DNA of 64,000 nt from UBA6522 sp963664945 (GTDB taxonomy: Bacteria; Pseudomonadota; Gammaproteobacteria; Steroidobacterales; Rariloculaceae), in the NCBI GenBank assembly GCA_963664945.1, contig OY761822.1, positions 186,001 through 250,000 on the forward strand. The letters run 5' to 3'. This document shows positions 18,319-27,674 of the stretch, piece after piece. The notes under the pieces were generated by a model, which worked only from the letters and a program-made list of their open reading frames with translations, was not told the origin of the DNA and did not search any database. Numbering within the stretch: position 1 is the first letter of the stretch; every line of letters begins with the position of its first letter. A program made the translations under genes and the position numbers.

Positions 18319-18963
18319 TCACGCCTGATCGGTCTCGCCCGCCGCCAGCGCCGGTGGAACGTGCACGGCCGGCACGCCGGCGCGTTCCAGACCCCGCCCC
18401 AGGTACCACGCGGCCAGGCCCCAGATCGCGCCGCCGAACGCCGCGATGGACATGGACACCAGCGCCCAGCGGGCGCCGTCGACAAGCTGGAATCCGCCCT
18501 GCCCGACGAACAGCGACACCTGGTTGGCGACCGAGGTGACGGCCACCGCCACAGCGAACAACAACCGCCCGCCGCGCCAGCGCATCCCCGCGAAGACCGC
18601 CGCGCCGCACGCCGCCGGGAACAGGCCGTAGAACATCAGGATCGGGCCGTCCGGATCGCCCGCGAACCAGCGCACCAGGGCCGTGACGGCCGCCGCCAGT
18701 ATCACCAGCGCGGCGCGCTTGCGCAGGAACGCGCCGGCATAGAACAGAATCCACGTGGTGCCGTTGTAGAAGGCGTATATGGCGAATCCCACCGGTCCCG
18801 CCGCCCAGACGGTGCGCTCCAGAAACCCCAGCAAGCCCACGATCTCGATCACCGCCTGGATCACGCCCAGCAGTACCGCGGCAACGATATCCATGGTATC
18901 GAGCCTGAAGTCTTCGCCAGGCCGGTAGGCGCGGGGCACGGGTGCCGCGGGCGTGTTGTTCAC
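18319..18963 (-). CDS. ECF transporter substrate-binding (S) component, YkoE-like
   Basis: 214 residues with about five or six membrane segments (VAAVLLGVIQAVIEIVGLLG, TWILFYAGAFLRKRAALVI and others), followed by the fused ATPase gene, which identifies it as the S component. The size and partner layout resemble YkoE of ykoFEDC (thiamine-precursor import in Bacillus), but the substrate is inferred only from that. The start is GTG 18963: GGAG lies 8 bases upstream. A TTG at 19053 extends the frame through a 17-bp hairpin and has no ribosome site. No TPP riboswitch was seen upstream. Confidence 0.82.
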   Translation of the reverse strand: MNNTPAAPVPRAYRPGEDFRLDTMDIVAAVLLGVIQAVIEIVGLLGFLERTVWAAGPVGFAIYAFYNGTTWILFYAGAFLRKRAALVILAAAVTALVRWFAGDPDGPILMFYGLFPAACGAAVFAGMRWRGGRLLFAVAVAVTSVANQVSLFVGQGGFQLVDGARWALVSMSIAAFGGAIWGLAAWYLGRGLERAGVPAVHVPPALAAGETDQA

Positions 18964-18995
18964 TTCTGGTGCTCCATCAACCCGATAGTTGCGGA
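18964..18995 (-). repeat. Copy C of the recurrent motif, at the S-component start
   Basis: Read on the minus strand, CGGGTTGATGGAGCACCAGA closely matches GTTGGATGGAGCACCAG at 4633-4649. The motif includes the GGAG ribosome site of the S-component gene. Confidence 0.4.
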
Positions 18996-18998
18996 CCA

Positions 18999-19036
18999 GC
19001 GCGTCCACAAGCGCGCATCCGCGCTTGTGGACGCGC
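18999..19036. promoter_or_regulatory. 17-bp perfect inverted repeat upstream of the ECF operon
   Basis: GCGCGTCCACAAGCGCG (18999-19015) and its exact reverse complement (19020-19036) enclose the 4-base loop CATC. It lies in the intergenic region between the ECF S-component gene (minus) and the M28 peptidase gene (plus). It could be a repressor operator, an attenuator hairpin, or a REP-like element; no T-run follows on either strand. Confidence 0.7.
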
Positions 19037-19195
19037 CCTTCGGGTGGCCGCAAGCCAAGAGGCTATCAGAGAAGACGCGCCGGGACAGCAATTCCGCCAC
19101 CACGGGGCCACCACGGGGCCGGGCTGCCGCAGTAATGCACGGTGCAGTTAGAATGCGGGTCTGTACGAAACTTCCGACGTCCGCGCGGAGCGAAC

Positions 19196-20959
19196 ATGAA
19201 TCGATTTGATCTGTCTGGCGGAGCCATCCTCGCAACGCTCCTGACGTTGCCGCCCGCCATTGCCCAAGAGGACGCGGCAACACAAACGGCCGATGGCTCG
19301 GCCGCCGTGGAGCGCTACCTGGCCGATGTCGCCTGGCTGGCCGACGATGCGCGCGGCGGCCGCGGTCTCGGCACACCGGGTCTGGCGGCCGCTGCCGACT
19401 GGCTGGAGCGGCAATTCGCGCAGATCGGCCTGGAGCCCGCCGCCGGAAACAATGGTTATCGCCAGAGTTTCCAGGCCGTGGTCGATGTGGAGCGGGGTCC
19501 CGCGACGAGCCTGTCCGTTGACGGCTCAGATATCGCCGCCGGGGACTTTGCCGTCCCCGGCTTTTCCGACAGCGCCACGGTGACGGCGCCGGTCGTCTTT
19601 GCCGGCTGGGGGGTTGTATCCGAGGAACATGACATCGACGACTACCGGGGGACCGACGCACAGGGGCACATCGTGCTGGTGCGCCGCTATACGCCGACCG
19701 ACGGAGCGTTCGAGGATGAGACGCTTCGGCGGCGCCTGAGCGACCTGCGCCACAAGGCGTTCACCGCGCGCGAGCACGGCGCCGTTGGGCTGCTGGTCGC
19801 CGATCTTCCGCCCGAAGGCGAGGACCGGGAGGAATCGCCGCTGCCCGCCATGCGGGTTGACCCACAGGGTGGCGCCGGCATCCCGGTGGCAGTGATCAGC
19901 CGCAACTGGGCCCAACGCGTCCTCGACGGCGCGGCGCAGGTCAGCCTCACCACCGAGGTCGTCGAACGCACCCACGAAGTGGGCAACATCGTCGGACGGA
20001 TACCGGCCGGCGAGCGGCTTCCCGGAGCGATCGTGCTCGGCGCGCACTATGACCACCTGGGATTCGGCGGCGCGTCGTCCCTCGCCCCGGATGCCCACGA
20101 ACCGCACAACGGCGCCGACGACAACGCCTCCGGCACCGCGGCATTGCTGGAAGCCGCGCGCGCGTTGTCCGCCCGCAGGGACCAACTTGGCCGCGACGTC
20201 ATCTTTGTCGCCTTTACCGGAGAGGAAAACGGCCTGCTGGGTTCGAGTCATTTCACCCGTGAGCCCCCGCCCGGCGCCGCACCGGAGGGCCTGGTGGCCA
20301 TGCTCAACATGGATATGGTCGGCCGGCTCAGGAATGACCGGCTGGCCGTCCTGGGCGGCGACTCGGCCGAAGAGTGGGAGGCGGTGATTCTGCCGTTCTG
20401 CGCGGAATTCGCGCTCGAGTGCGAACTCGGTGGCGACGGTTATGGCCCCTCGGACCAGATGTCCTTCTACGCGGCGGGCGTTCCCGTCCTGCACTTCTTC
20501 ACGGGCGCCCACGACGACTACCACAAGCCGTCGGACGACACCGCGTCGATCAACGCGGCCGGCGGCGTTCGGATTGCCAACCTGGTGGCCGAAGTGGCGC
20601 TGGAACTGACGACGCTGGAAGGCCTGACCTACCGGGCAGCGGAGGCCCCCGCGCCGTTGGGCGACGTGCGCAGCTACGGCGCATCGCTGGGCACGATTCC
20701 GGACTACACCGGGTCCCCCGACAACCGGCCGGGCATGCGCCTTGCGGGCGTTCGTCCCGGAGGTCCCGCGGACGAGGCCGGCCTGCAGCGCGGCGACTGG
20801 ATCGTCGAGCTCGGCGGCCGCGAGATTCGCGACATCTACGACCTGATGTACGTGCTCCGGGAAGCAAAACCGGGTGAGCAGAGCAACGTGATCGTCGAGC
20901 GGGAGGGAGAACGGATCGAGCGTCCGGTCACGTTCGGCGAGAGTTCCGGCACCCGTTAG
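19196..20959 (+). CDS. Secreted M28 family metallopeptidase with PA and PDZ domains
   Basis: 588 residues from ATG 19196 (MNRFDLSGGAILATLLTLPP), signal peptide cleaved near PAIAQ. An inserted PA-type domain is seen around residues 110-250. The M28 zinc site is LGAHYDHLGF (about 280-289), GADDNASGTAALLEAA, FTGEENGLLGS (catalytic Glu), and NMDMVGRL. A further ligand is in HFFTGAHDDYHKPSDD. A PDZ domain closes the protein (GGPADEAGLQRGDWIVELGG). Members are aminopeptidases acting in the periplasm or outside. The gene is divergent from the ECF operon. Confidence 0.93.
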   Translation: MNRFDLSGGAILATLLTLPPAIAQEDAATQTADGSAAVERYLADVAWLADDARGGRGLGTPGLAAAADWLERQFAQIGLEPAAGNNGYRQSFQAVVDVERGPATSLSVDGSDIAAGDFAVPGFSDSATVTAPVVFAGWGVVSEEHDIDDYRGTDAQGHIVLVRRYTPTDGAFEDETLRRRLSDLRHKAFTAREHGAVGLLVADLPPEGEDREESPLPAMRVDPQGGAGIPVAVISRNWAQRVLDGAAQVSLTTEVVERTHEVGNIVGRIPAGERLPGAIVLGAHYDHLGFGGASSLAPDAHEPHNGADDNASGTAALLEAARALSARRDQLGRDVIFVAFTGEENGLLGSSHFTREPPPGAAPEGLVAMLNMDMVGRLRNDRLAVLGGDSAEEWEAVILPFCAEFALECELGGDGYGPSDQMSFYAAGVPVLHFFTGAHDDYHKPSDDTASINAAGGVRIANLVAEVALELTTLEGLTYRAAEAPAPLGDVRSYGASLGTIPDYTGSPDNRPGMRLAGVRPGGPADEAGLQRGDWIVELGGREIRDIYDLMYVLREAKPGEQSNVIVEREGERIERPVTFGESSGTR

Positions 20960-21043
20960 CAACCCATGGCGAAAGTCCGGCGTCGTACCGCGGCCGGCGA
21001 GGCACCTGACGATACCGCCGTTTGGTTCCGCAGACGTATGGCG

Positions 21044-22102
21044 CTAACGCACCGTGCACTCGAACGGCCTGACCTGCACGCCCGGCCCCCAATCCCAACC
21101 CGCCGTCCAGACTGCGGGCGCCGCCAGGTTGGGCGGGTCGGTGGCCGTCAGCTCTAGATCGAGGCGCGTGTCGTCCTCGCTCAGGGCATATCGCTCGACA
21201 ACGCGGACAGCCGGGCTCATGGGCGTGCCGCTGTCGTCCAGCAGCGGATAATCGATGTTCGCGGTTTCCACCACGAGCGTATTGCCTTCCCATCGGCCCA
21301 CCGAATAGCCCAGGGGCGAGGCTTCCGCCTGCCCGGCCGTATCCGCACTCATGTGGATCGTCCGGACCGCGTCCCACTCCTCTATGCGCTGCACGATCTG
21401 CTCGCCCCGGTCCACGAATTCCATGGGGTAGGGATTCAGGACCGCATTCGGCATGCCGGGCGCCTGGCAGCGATGGCTCGGATCGTCGGTGAAGGGGTCC
21501 CAGGCGGCCCGCGCCGCTTCCGCGACAGGGGTCACCGACAGCGGCTCGCGCAGCCCATGCAGCGTCCCGCCGAACACCCACACCCTGAAGATGCCGGTTG
21601 GCGCGCTCAGGTCTTCCGAGCCCCGCGGCCCGCTGACATCCGTTGTTCTGACCCCGCTGCTCATGAGCTCCTCGCCGGCCGGCGACAGCAGCCGGTCAAG
21701 ATACAGCTCATTCAATCCGCGTCGGGACGATGCGCCCACGACGCGCACCCGGTCGCCGATAGCGACGGATTCGGTATCGAAGCCCGAACGCTGGAGATCG
21801 TTGAACGTCCCGCCTTCGATCTCCCATTCCTCCGTTTCACCGGCCTCGTTTTCGACCAGCAGCGTCAGGCCGATATGAGGATTGCGCCAGAACACGGAGC
21901 TGATGGTCCCCTCCACTTCCGTTGGTTGGGAGCGGTCGAAGATCGCCCGGGTTGAGTGGTGGGCCGTGGCGACCATCGGCAGCGCGATCAGGATCAGCGC
22001 TGCACTCCACCGGCATGGGCCTGGTGTGTGACAACCGGACCGCCGGCAAGCGACACGGGACTTTCGCCACGGGCTGGTGGTGGTTGCGCCTGTTCCCTTC
22101 AT
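21044..22102 (-). CDS. DUF6152-like secreted protein
   Basis: 352 residues. The N-terminal ~30 residues are polar, then a hydrophobic segment SAALILIALPMVATAHHSTR ends in the HHS motif typical of DUF6152-type secreted proteins. The next region, VEGTISSVFWRNPHIGLTLL, is the family core, followed by GDRVRVVGASSRRGLNELYL. The C-terminal half (SVGRWEGNTLVVETANIDYP) is also seen in longer members. Function is unknown. ATG 22102 has a GGGGAGA ribosome site. A short paralogue lies at 24410-24832, on the other side of a transposase. Confidence 0.75.
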   Translation of the reverse strand: MKGTGATTTSPWRKSRVACRRSGCHTPGPCRWSAALILIALPMVATAHHSTRAIFDRSQPTEVEGTISSVFWRNPHIGLTLLVENEAGETEEWEIEGGTFNDLQRSGFDTESVAIGDRVRVVGASSRRGLNELYLDRLLSPAGEELMSSGVRTTDVSGPRGSEDLSAPTGIFRVWVFGGTLHGLREPLSVTPVAEAARAAWDPFTDDPSHRCQAPGMPNAVLNPYPMEFVDRGEQIVQRIEEWDAVRTIHMSADTAGQAEASPLGYSVGRWEGNTLVVETANIDYPLLDDSGTPMSPAVRVVERYALSEDDTRLDLELTATDPPNLAAPAVWTAGWDWGPGVQVRPFECTVR

Positions 22103-22375
22103 CTCTGGGGTCTCCCCGTCATGGAAACTTGAGAATGAGCCACTTGCGCTGTTCCGTAGTCGTTGATTGGTAAGGGTTTTAAGGCACCCTCAAAAGAACT
22201 TTACCCCAGGATTGGGCTGTTTTGGGCCGGTTTCGGGTCGTTTTTCCCTATCGGAGGGGATTTTCACCCCAGGAGCCGGACAGGCCGACCGAGGGGGCAA
22301 GAAAAGAGGGGAGAAGCCGGCCGTCATGGGGCAAAATAGGGTTTCGATATCCACATGCCACTCCGAGGAGCAACC

Positions 22376-23863
22376 ATGACGACCGGCCAGACCAAGTTAC
22401 TCTTTTCCTGGGACGATGTCGATTCGTTGCCGGACATGCGGCGGTTGAGGCTGGTGTTGGATCATCTGCCGGACGGCCCGGTCGTGGAGGCGCTGCGCGC
22501 CCGCCGGGGCCGGGGCCGGGACGACTATCCGGTGGAGGCGATGTGGCGGGCGCTGGTGGCCGGGGTGGTGTTCCAGCATGCCTCGATCGAGTCGTTGTTG
22601 CGGGAGCTTGGGCGCAATCCGGGGTTGCTGTCGCTGTGCGGGTTCAACCCGTTGCCGAGGCGGGGCAAGCCTTGCCGGGAGGTGCGCCCGCATCCCGGGA
22701 CCGGCGCGGCCACGGTGGTGGAGTTTCCGAGTCCGGCGCGCCCGGCGGTTCCGAACGCGTGGAACTTCTCCCGGTTCCTGGAGTCGGTCGAGGCCGTGGA
22801 GGCGGACACGGGCTGCGTGACGGGGATGATCGACACGCTGCGCGGGGGGCTCAAGGAGGCGTTGCCGGATTTCGGCGGGCATCTGGGCTACGACGGCAAG
22901 GCCATCGGGAGCCATTCCACGGGGCGGACGAACCGCGAGACGGGCCGGACCTCGGACCCGGAGGCGGACTGGGGCAAGCACGAGACGCGCGGCGTGGACG
23001 CAAAGACGGGCAAGGCGTGGACGAAGGTGAAGAGCTGGTTCGGTTACCGGCTGCACCTGATCGCCGACACCCGGTACGAGATTCCGGTGGCGTTGGAGGT
23101 GACGAAGGCCTCGGCGTCGGAGCCGGTGGTGTTGTCGGAGATGGTGCGCGAGTTGCTCGGCAAGGATCGGGGCCTGGCGGACCGGTGTTCGGATTTCAGC
23201 GCCGACCGGGGACTGGACAGCGCCAAGCTGAAAGCGGCGCTGTGGGACGATCATGGCATCCGTCCGTTGATCGACACGCGGGCGATGTGGCGGGAGGAGA
23301 AGGCGGAGCCGGGGTACGATCCGTCCAAGCCGATCCTGCGTCCGCTGTACCCGGAGCGGGTGGACACGGTGGTGCATTCGGAGAAGGGCGAGGTGGTGTG
23401 CCGGTGCCCAAAGACAGGCGAGCAGCGCCCCATGGCCTTCCAGGGGTTCGAGGCCGACCGGGGCACGCTGAAGTACCGTTGTCCGGCGGCGGCGTACGAT
23501 CTTCACTGCCAGGGCCGGGCCATCTGCCACAAGCGGGCCGGCTGCGCGGCGGGGGACTACGGGCGCATCGTGCGCATCGACCTGAACAAGGTCGACCGGC
23601 GCATCTTCACGCCCACCCCGCACGGCAGCCCGAGTTGGCGGCGCGGCTACAAGCGCCGCGCGGCGCTGGAGCGGATCAACGCCCGCCTGGACAACGACTT
23701 CGGCTTCGAGCGCCATTACATCCGCGGCCACGCGGCGATGAAGACCCGGGTCGGGCTGGCGCTGGCCATCATGATGGCGTTGGCGCTGGGACACGTGCTT
23801 CAGGGCCGTCCCGGGCAAATGCGCTCCCTGGTCGGCGCGGTGCCGTTCGCCGACACCGGATAG
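22376..23863 (+). CDS. DDE transposase (DUF772/IS4-IS5-IS1182-like)
   Basis: 495 residues from ATG 22376 (MTTGQTKLLFSWDDVDSLPD). The N-terminal third has the DUF772 layout (EAMWRALVAGVVFQHASIES). The DDE core follows with LGYDGKAIGSHSTG and FGYRLHLIADTRYEIPVALE, FSADRGLDSAKLKAALWD, and a C-terminal YKRRAALERINARLDNDFGF followed by RHYIRGH, the last giving the usual YxxxEx-type Glu. The frame is intact, so it may be active. I could not find convincing terminal inverted repeats, so element ends are unknown. The family assignment within IS4/IS5/IS1182 is uncertain. Confidence 0.88.
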   Translation: MTTGQTKLLFSWDDVDSLPDMRRLRLVLDHLPDGPVVEALRARRGRGRDDYPVEAMWRALVAGVVFQHASIESLLRELGRNPGLLSLCGFNPLPRRGKPCREVRPHPGTGAATVVEFPSPARPAVPNAWNFSRFLESVEAVEADTGCVTGMIDTLRGGLKEALPDFGGHLGYDGKAIGSHSTGRTNRETGRTSDPEADWGKHETRGVDAKTGKAWTKVKSWFGYRLHLIADTRYEIPVALEVTKASASEPVVLSEMVRELLGKDRGLADRCSDFSADRGLDSAKLKAALWDDHGIRPLIDTRAMWREEKAEPGYDPSKPILRPLYPERVDTVVHSEKGEVVCRCPKTGEQRPMAFQGFEADRGTLKYRCPAAAYDLHCQGRAICHKRAGCAAGDYGRIVRIDLNKVDRRIFTPTPHGSPSWRRGYKRRAALERINARLDNDFGFERHYIRGHAAMKTRVGLALAIMMALALGHVLQGRPGQMRSLVGAVPFADTG

Positions 23864-24409
23864 CGCCCCCGGCGCCCCCGTTTCCATCCCCCGGGACCGA
23901 CGCGTGGACGCCCCGTCCGGGACCGCCCCTGTCCGTCCGGCGCGCCCAAACGACAATCGTTCTCATTTGGCCCGCGCCCAGGGCGATTTTCAGCTACGAG
24001 AACCGACTTGGCGCTTCATCCCGCCCTCGAACACACCAACCGCTGTTCCGTGCACGGCCTCGGGCGTGGCGAAATACCCCACAGCGCAAGTGCCTCAGAA
24101 TACCATTGCCTTGACGTGTCCCACGAGCGGGTATGCGACGGATACGGCCTGTAGGCACCGATCAAATGCCACCGCCATCGGCGCAAGGTGAGTTGGCAGG
24201 CTGCCAGGCCCGCCAGCAATTCCCGCCAAGCGTCGAGAGTCCCGGCAATTACCTCCTGGATCACGCCCCAATGGCGAATTTCGCCGTTTATTGGGGCCAA
24301 AGCGGATGAGCGGGCGTCGTTAGCGGGAATTGCTGCAGGCCCGCCGACTGGATATCAAGGCTGCACGAAGGCATATTATCCTGCGGAACAAATGACGGGA
24401 GGCAAGGCC
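23864..24409. other. Intergenic stretch after the transposase
   Basis: No intact gene seen. On the minus strand between about 24003 and 24190 there is protein-like sequence (GTCAVGYFATPEAVHGTAVG and KAMVF) interrupted by one stop codon, possibly a gene relic. A 12-bp inverted repeat, AGCAATTCCCGC at 24215-24226 and its complement at 24323-24334, is also present. The transposon's right end may lie here. Confidence 0.4.
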
Positions 24410-24832
24410 ATGAGACTCCACTCTCTCGCGACAGGCGCACTCGTGGGCGTTGTACTGAGCTTCGGCGCAACGGCTCTCGCGCACCACGGCGACGCAGGAC
24501 GATTCGAGGAAACCATCACCTCGCTCTCCGGCACGGTCGTTGCGCTTCAGTTGGTCAATCCCCACTCGACCATCATCCTGGACATACCGGACGAGAACGG
24601 GAACACGGTTCGATGGCAGGCGGAGTTGACCGGCGTGAACAACCTGTCGCGGAACGGCTGGACGAAAGACACGCTCAAGCCCGGAGACCGGATCCTCGTT
24701 TCCGGGCGCCTGATCAAGAGCGGCGCGCCGTACATCAACCTGAGCGAGAACGCCAGGGTCGTGCGCCTGGCAACGTGCGAGGAAATCTACCGCACCCGTT
24801 CCGACCCGGTAGGCCCGATCTCGTGCGAGTAG
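24410..24832 (+). CDS. DUF6152-family secreted protein
   Basis: 140 residues from ATG 24410 (MRLHSLATGALVGVVLSFGA), preceded by GGGAGG with good spacing. The signal peptide ends near TALA, followed by HHGDAGRFEETITSLSGTVV and LQLVNPHSTIILDIPDENG, the DUF6152 core. The C-terminal GDRILVSGRLIKSGAPYINL parallels the larger protein at 21044-22102. Unknown function; probably periplasmic. The stop overlaps the GTG start of the next gene by 10 bases, so the two are translationally coupled. Confidence 0.85.
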   Translation: MRLHSLATGALVGVVLSFGATALAHHGDAGRFEETITSLSGTVVALQLVNPHSTIILDIPDENGNTVRWQAELTGVNNLSRNGWTKDTLKPGDRILVSGRLIKSGAPYINLSENARVVRLATCEEIYRTRSDPVGPISCE

Positions 24833-26469
24833 GTTCGGGCGGGTCGCCCGGGGCCTTCACCGGACTGTTCCTGATCGGGCTGGCCGCCGTCGGCGGCTGG
24901 GACCACGTTCGGGCGCAGGCTGAACCTGAAGGCTCGAATCCTGCCGGCGAACCCGGCAATGCCCTTCGCCAGACCGCCTACCTCAAGGCATCCAACACCG
25001 GTTTCGGCGACGAGTTCGGCGGCGGCGGCACGCTGCTGGGCAACGCCGTGGCGCTGAGCGCCGACGGCACGACGCTGGCGATCGGCGCTCCCTACGAGAG
25101 CAGCGGCTCAAGCGGCGTCGACGGCAATCAGGATGACGAGTCGGTCTACGGCGCCGGCGCCGTTTATGTCTACGCCAGCGATGACGGAAGCTGGCGCCAG
25201 CAGGCTTATGTGAAGGCCTCCAACCCGGGCCTGACCGACAATTTCGGTTACATGATCGCGCTGAGCGGCGACGGCAACACCATGGCCGTATCGGCGCCCT
25301 ACGAGGCCAGCGCGGCAACCGGCATCGACGGCGATCAGAACGACGATTCCATTCCGCAGGCGGGGGCGGTCTACGTCTTCAGCCGCAGCGGCGAAGCCTG
25401 GGTGCAGCAGGCCTATATCAAGGCTTCGAATACGGGCGAGGCCGGTATCGGCGACCAATTGAGCGACGGCGACCAGTTCGGTTTCGGGCTGGCGCTGAGC
25501 GCCGGCGGCAATACCCTGGCCGTGGGGGCGATTTCGGAAGACGGCGCCGCGACCGGTCCTGACGCCGACCAGTCCGATAACTCGGCCTTGTCGGCGGGTG
25601 CGGTCTATGTGTTCTCGCGCACCGGCGATGCTTGGACGCAGCAGGCGTACGTGAAGGCGTCAAATCCGGGTGGGGGCGATCTCTTCGGCTACAGCGTCGC
25701 GCTCAGCGCCGACGGCAGCGTGCTGGCCGCGACCGCCTATGACGAGGACGGCTCCCGGGCGGGGACCAACGAGGTGCAGGACGACGAGGTCACCGGCACC
25801 GGTGCGCTCTACATTTTTTCCCTGGACGGCGGCGAATGGATGCAGGAAGGCTACCTGAAGCCGTCGAACTCCGAACGCAACGATGCGTTCGGAGTCGCGG
25901 TCGCCATCAGCGCCGACGGCAACACCGTGGTTGGAACGGCGCTGGACGAAGACGGCATGACCACCGGGGTCAACTCCACACCGCAACCGGACATGCAGGT
26001 CAACCTCTCCACGGGAGCCGTCTACCTGTTCGCAAGGGATGACGCCGGATGGTCGGAACAAGCGTATATCAAGGCATCGAACACCGGGGCCAACGACACC
26101 TTCGGCGCCCGCCTCGCGCTCAGCGGCGACGGCGGCACGCTGGCCGTGGGCGCCCAACTGGAAGACAGCGCGGGGCAGGGAGTCGATGCGGCACAGGACG
26201 ACGATTCAGCCCAGGAAGCCGGGGCCGTGTACCTGTTCACACACGACGGCTCGGCCTGGACCCAGAGCGCTTACGTCAAGGGCTCCAATACAGAGGCCTT
26301 CGACGAGTTCGGCAGCGCCATCGCGTTGAACGGGGACGGCACGCTGATGGCGATCGGAGCACGCGGCGAGGACAGCGGCGCGGTGGGCCTGAACGCCGAT
26401 CAGGACGACAACTCGGCGTTGGAGTCCGGTGCCGTTTACGTGTTCGGTCGCGCGCCCCGGCGCCAGTAG
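24823..26469 (+). CDS. Secreted FG-GAP/integrin-like seven-repeat beta-propeller
   Basis: 548 residues from GTG 24823, overlapping the previous stop. A hydrophobic segment FTGLFLIGLAAVGGW and AQA near residue 32 form a signal peptide. Seven tandem repeats of about 70-80 residues follow, each starting with a variant of QQAYVKASN and containing FGYSVALSADGSTLAVGA-like and GAVYVFSR-like segments plus acidic DxDxxD loops that probably bind calcium. Seven repeats fit a closed seven-bladed propeller like integrin alpha FG-GAP domains. Likely extracellular or cell-surface binding protein. Ligand unknown. Confidence 0.88.
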   Translation: MRVGSGGSPGAFTGLFLIGLAAVGGWDHVRAQAEPEGSNPAGEPGNALRQTAYLKASNTGFGDEFGGGGTLLGNAVALSADGTTLAIGAPYESSGSSGVDGNQDDESVYGAGAVYVYASDDGSWRQQAYVKASNPGLTDNFGYMIALSGDGNTMAVSAPYEASAATGIDGDQNDDSIPQAGAVYVFSRSGEAWVQQAYIKASNTGEAGIGDQLSDGDQFGFGLALSAGGNTLAVGAISEDGAATGPDADQSDNSALSAGAVYVFSRTGDAWTQQAYVKASNPGGGDLFGYSVALSADGSVLAATAYDEDGSRAGTNEVQDDEVTGTGALYIFSLDGGEWMQEGYLKPSNSERNDAFGVAVAISADGNTVVGTALDEDGMTTGVNSTPQPDMQVNLSTGAVYLFARDDAGWSEQAYIKASNTGANDTFGARLALSGDGGTLAVGAQLEDSAGQGVDAAQDDDSAQEAGAVYLFTHDGSAWTQSAYVKGSNTEAFDEFGSAIALNGDGTLMAIGARGEDSGAVGLNADQDDNSALESGAVYVFGRAPRRQ

Positions 26470-26654
26470 ACGGTAGCCTTTCCCGTAGTGTCCATACGGG
26501 GCGTGACGGCGCCGCGCGAGCGATCATGAACCCCGGCGCGGTCGAAAAGATTTGTCATATTCCGGCGGCCCCGGCCGAACGAGGCCGGTAGCCGGGTATT
26601 TCGCGGTTATCATCCGCGGCACATTTCATCAGGCATTCCGGAGCGCCAAGCAAC

Positions 26655-27674
26655 ATGATCATCGATGCCCACGCACATACCGCATCCCCACCTTCCCTGG
26701 CGGGATACAAGGCCGGCCTGCTCTCCCACCGCGGCACCCACGGGCGCGGCAAGGTCGGGTACAGCGAAGAGCAGCTTCGGGCCGCCTGGCACCGCGTAGA
26801 AATGGCGCCTGCCGGGCACATGGAGCACATGGATTACTGCGGCATCGACGTGCAGCTCATTTCCCCGCGCCCGTTCCAGACCATGCATTCGGAGAAGCCG
26901 GGCTACCTGGTTGAGTGGTACATCCACGAGGTCAACCGGATCATTCATGACAGCACGAAGCTGTACCCGGACAGGATTATCGGTGTGGGCGGACTGCCCC
27001 AGCAGGCGGGCGAGCCCGTCGAGGTGGTGTTCGAGGAGATGGAGCATTGCGTGAAGGAGTACGGCTTCAAGGGGTTCCTGATGAATCCAGATCCGTACGA
27101 GAACGACGGCAACGAGGCGCCGCGGCTGGGCGACCGCTACTGGTATCCGCTGTACGAGAAGGCTTGCGAACTGGACGTTCCGCTGCATCTGCACACCGCC
27201 GGCTCACGGCGACCGCAGAAAACGCCGTACAGCATGCACTTCGTCAACGAGGAAACGACCGCCGTCTACGGGCTGGTCAACTCCACGGTATTCGATGACT
27301 TTCCGGACCTGAAGATCATCTGCTCACACGGCGGCGGCGCCATTCCCTACCAGGTCGGACGCTTCAACGCCTCGTCGGCGCGGCGACCGGGCGCTAGCGC
27401 GGCAACGCTGTTCCAAAGCCGGATGCGGAAGATGTTTTTCGACACCGTGCTCTACTCGAAGGAGGCGCTGGAACTGCTGATCAAGGTGGTCGGCCCCGAC
27501 AACCTGCTGTTCGGTTCCGAGTGCCCCGGCGTGGGTTCGTCCATCAACCCGGAGACTGGCGAGACCTTCGACAAGATTGCGCCGATCATCCAGGGGTTCG
27601 ACTGGTTGTCGGAGGAAGACAAGGCCAAAATCTTCGAGGGCAACGCCAGGCGACTGTACAAGCTCGGCATCTGA
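26655..27674 (+). CDS. Amidohydrolase (LigJ/ACMSD-like family)
   Basis: 339 residues starting MIIDAHAHTASPPSLAGYKA; the HAH motif gives the metal site of the amidohydrolase superfamily. The segment YCGIDVQLISPRPFQTMHS matches 4-oxalomesaconate hydratase (LigJ) and related enzymes, as do FLMNPDPYEND, LHLHTAGSRRPQ, ICSHGGGAIPYQVGRF and FGSECPGVGSSINPETGE. LigJ acts in protocatechuate 4,5-cleavage; other members are decarboxylases (ACMSD). No other genes of that pathway are adjacent, so the substrate is open. Confidence 0.88.
   Translation: MIIDAHAHTASPPSLAGYKAGLLSHRGTHGRGKVGYSEEQLRAAWHRVEMAPAGHMEHMDYCGIDVQLISPRPFQTMHSEKPGYLVEWYIHEVNRIIHDSTKLYPDRIIGVGGLPQQAGEPVEVVFEEMEHCVKEYGFKGFLMNPDPYENDGNEAPRLGDRYWYPLYEKACELDVPLHLHTAGSRRPQKTPYSMHFVNEETTAVYGLVNSTVFDDFPDLKIICSHGGGAIPYQVGRFNASSARRPGASAATLFQSRMRKMFFDTVLYSKEALELLIKVVGPDNLLFGSECPGVGSSINPETGETFDKIAPIIQGFDWLSEEDKAKIFEGNARRLYKLGI

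Noticed and set aside
18245..18754. N-terminal extension of the fused ATPase frame
   Set aside because: Overlaps the S-component gene in another frame and is Arg/Gly-rich without homology; GTG 18244 is the sensible start.
18964..19195. TPP or other riboswitch before the ECF operon
   Set aside because: No conserved riboswitch core was found on the minus strand; only the perfect hairpin and the recurrent motif.
19526..20962. Long minus-strand frame of 478 codons
   Set aside because: Antisense to the M28 peptidase, whose motifs are complete.
22397..23956. Long minus-strand frame of 519 codons
   Set aside because: Antisense to the transposase gene and rich in Arg, His, Pro; no domain seen.
22103..24000. 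Terminal inverted repeats of the transposon
   Set aside because: The flanks were compared in both orientations; matches were weak, so no ends are claimed.
24016..24300. Minus-strand frame of 94 codons after the transposase
   Set aside because: No ribosome site or recognisable sequence. Another minus frame here is more protein-like but carries a stop, so only a possible relic is noted.
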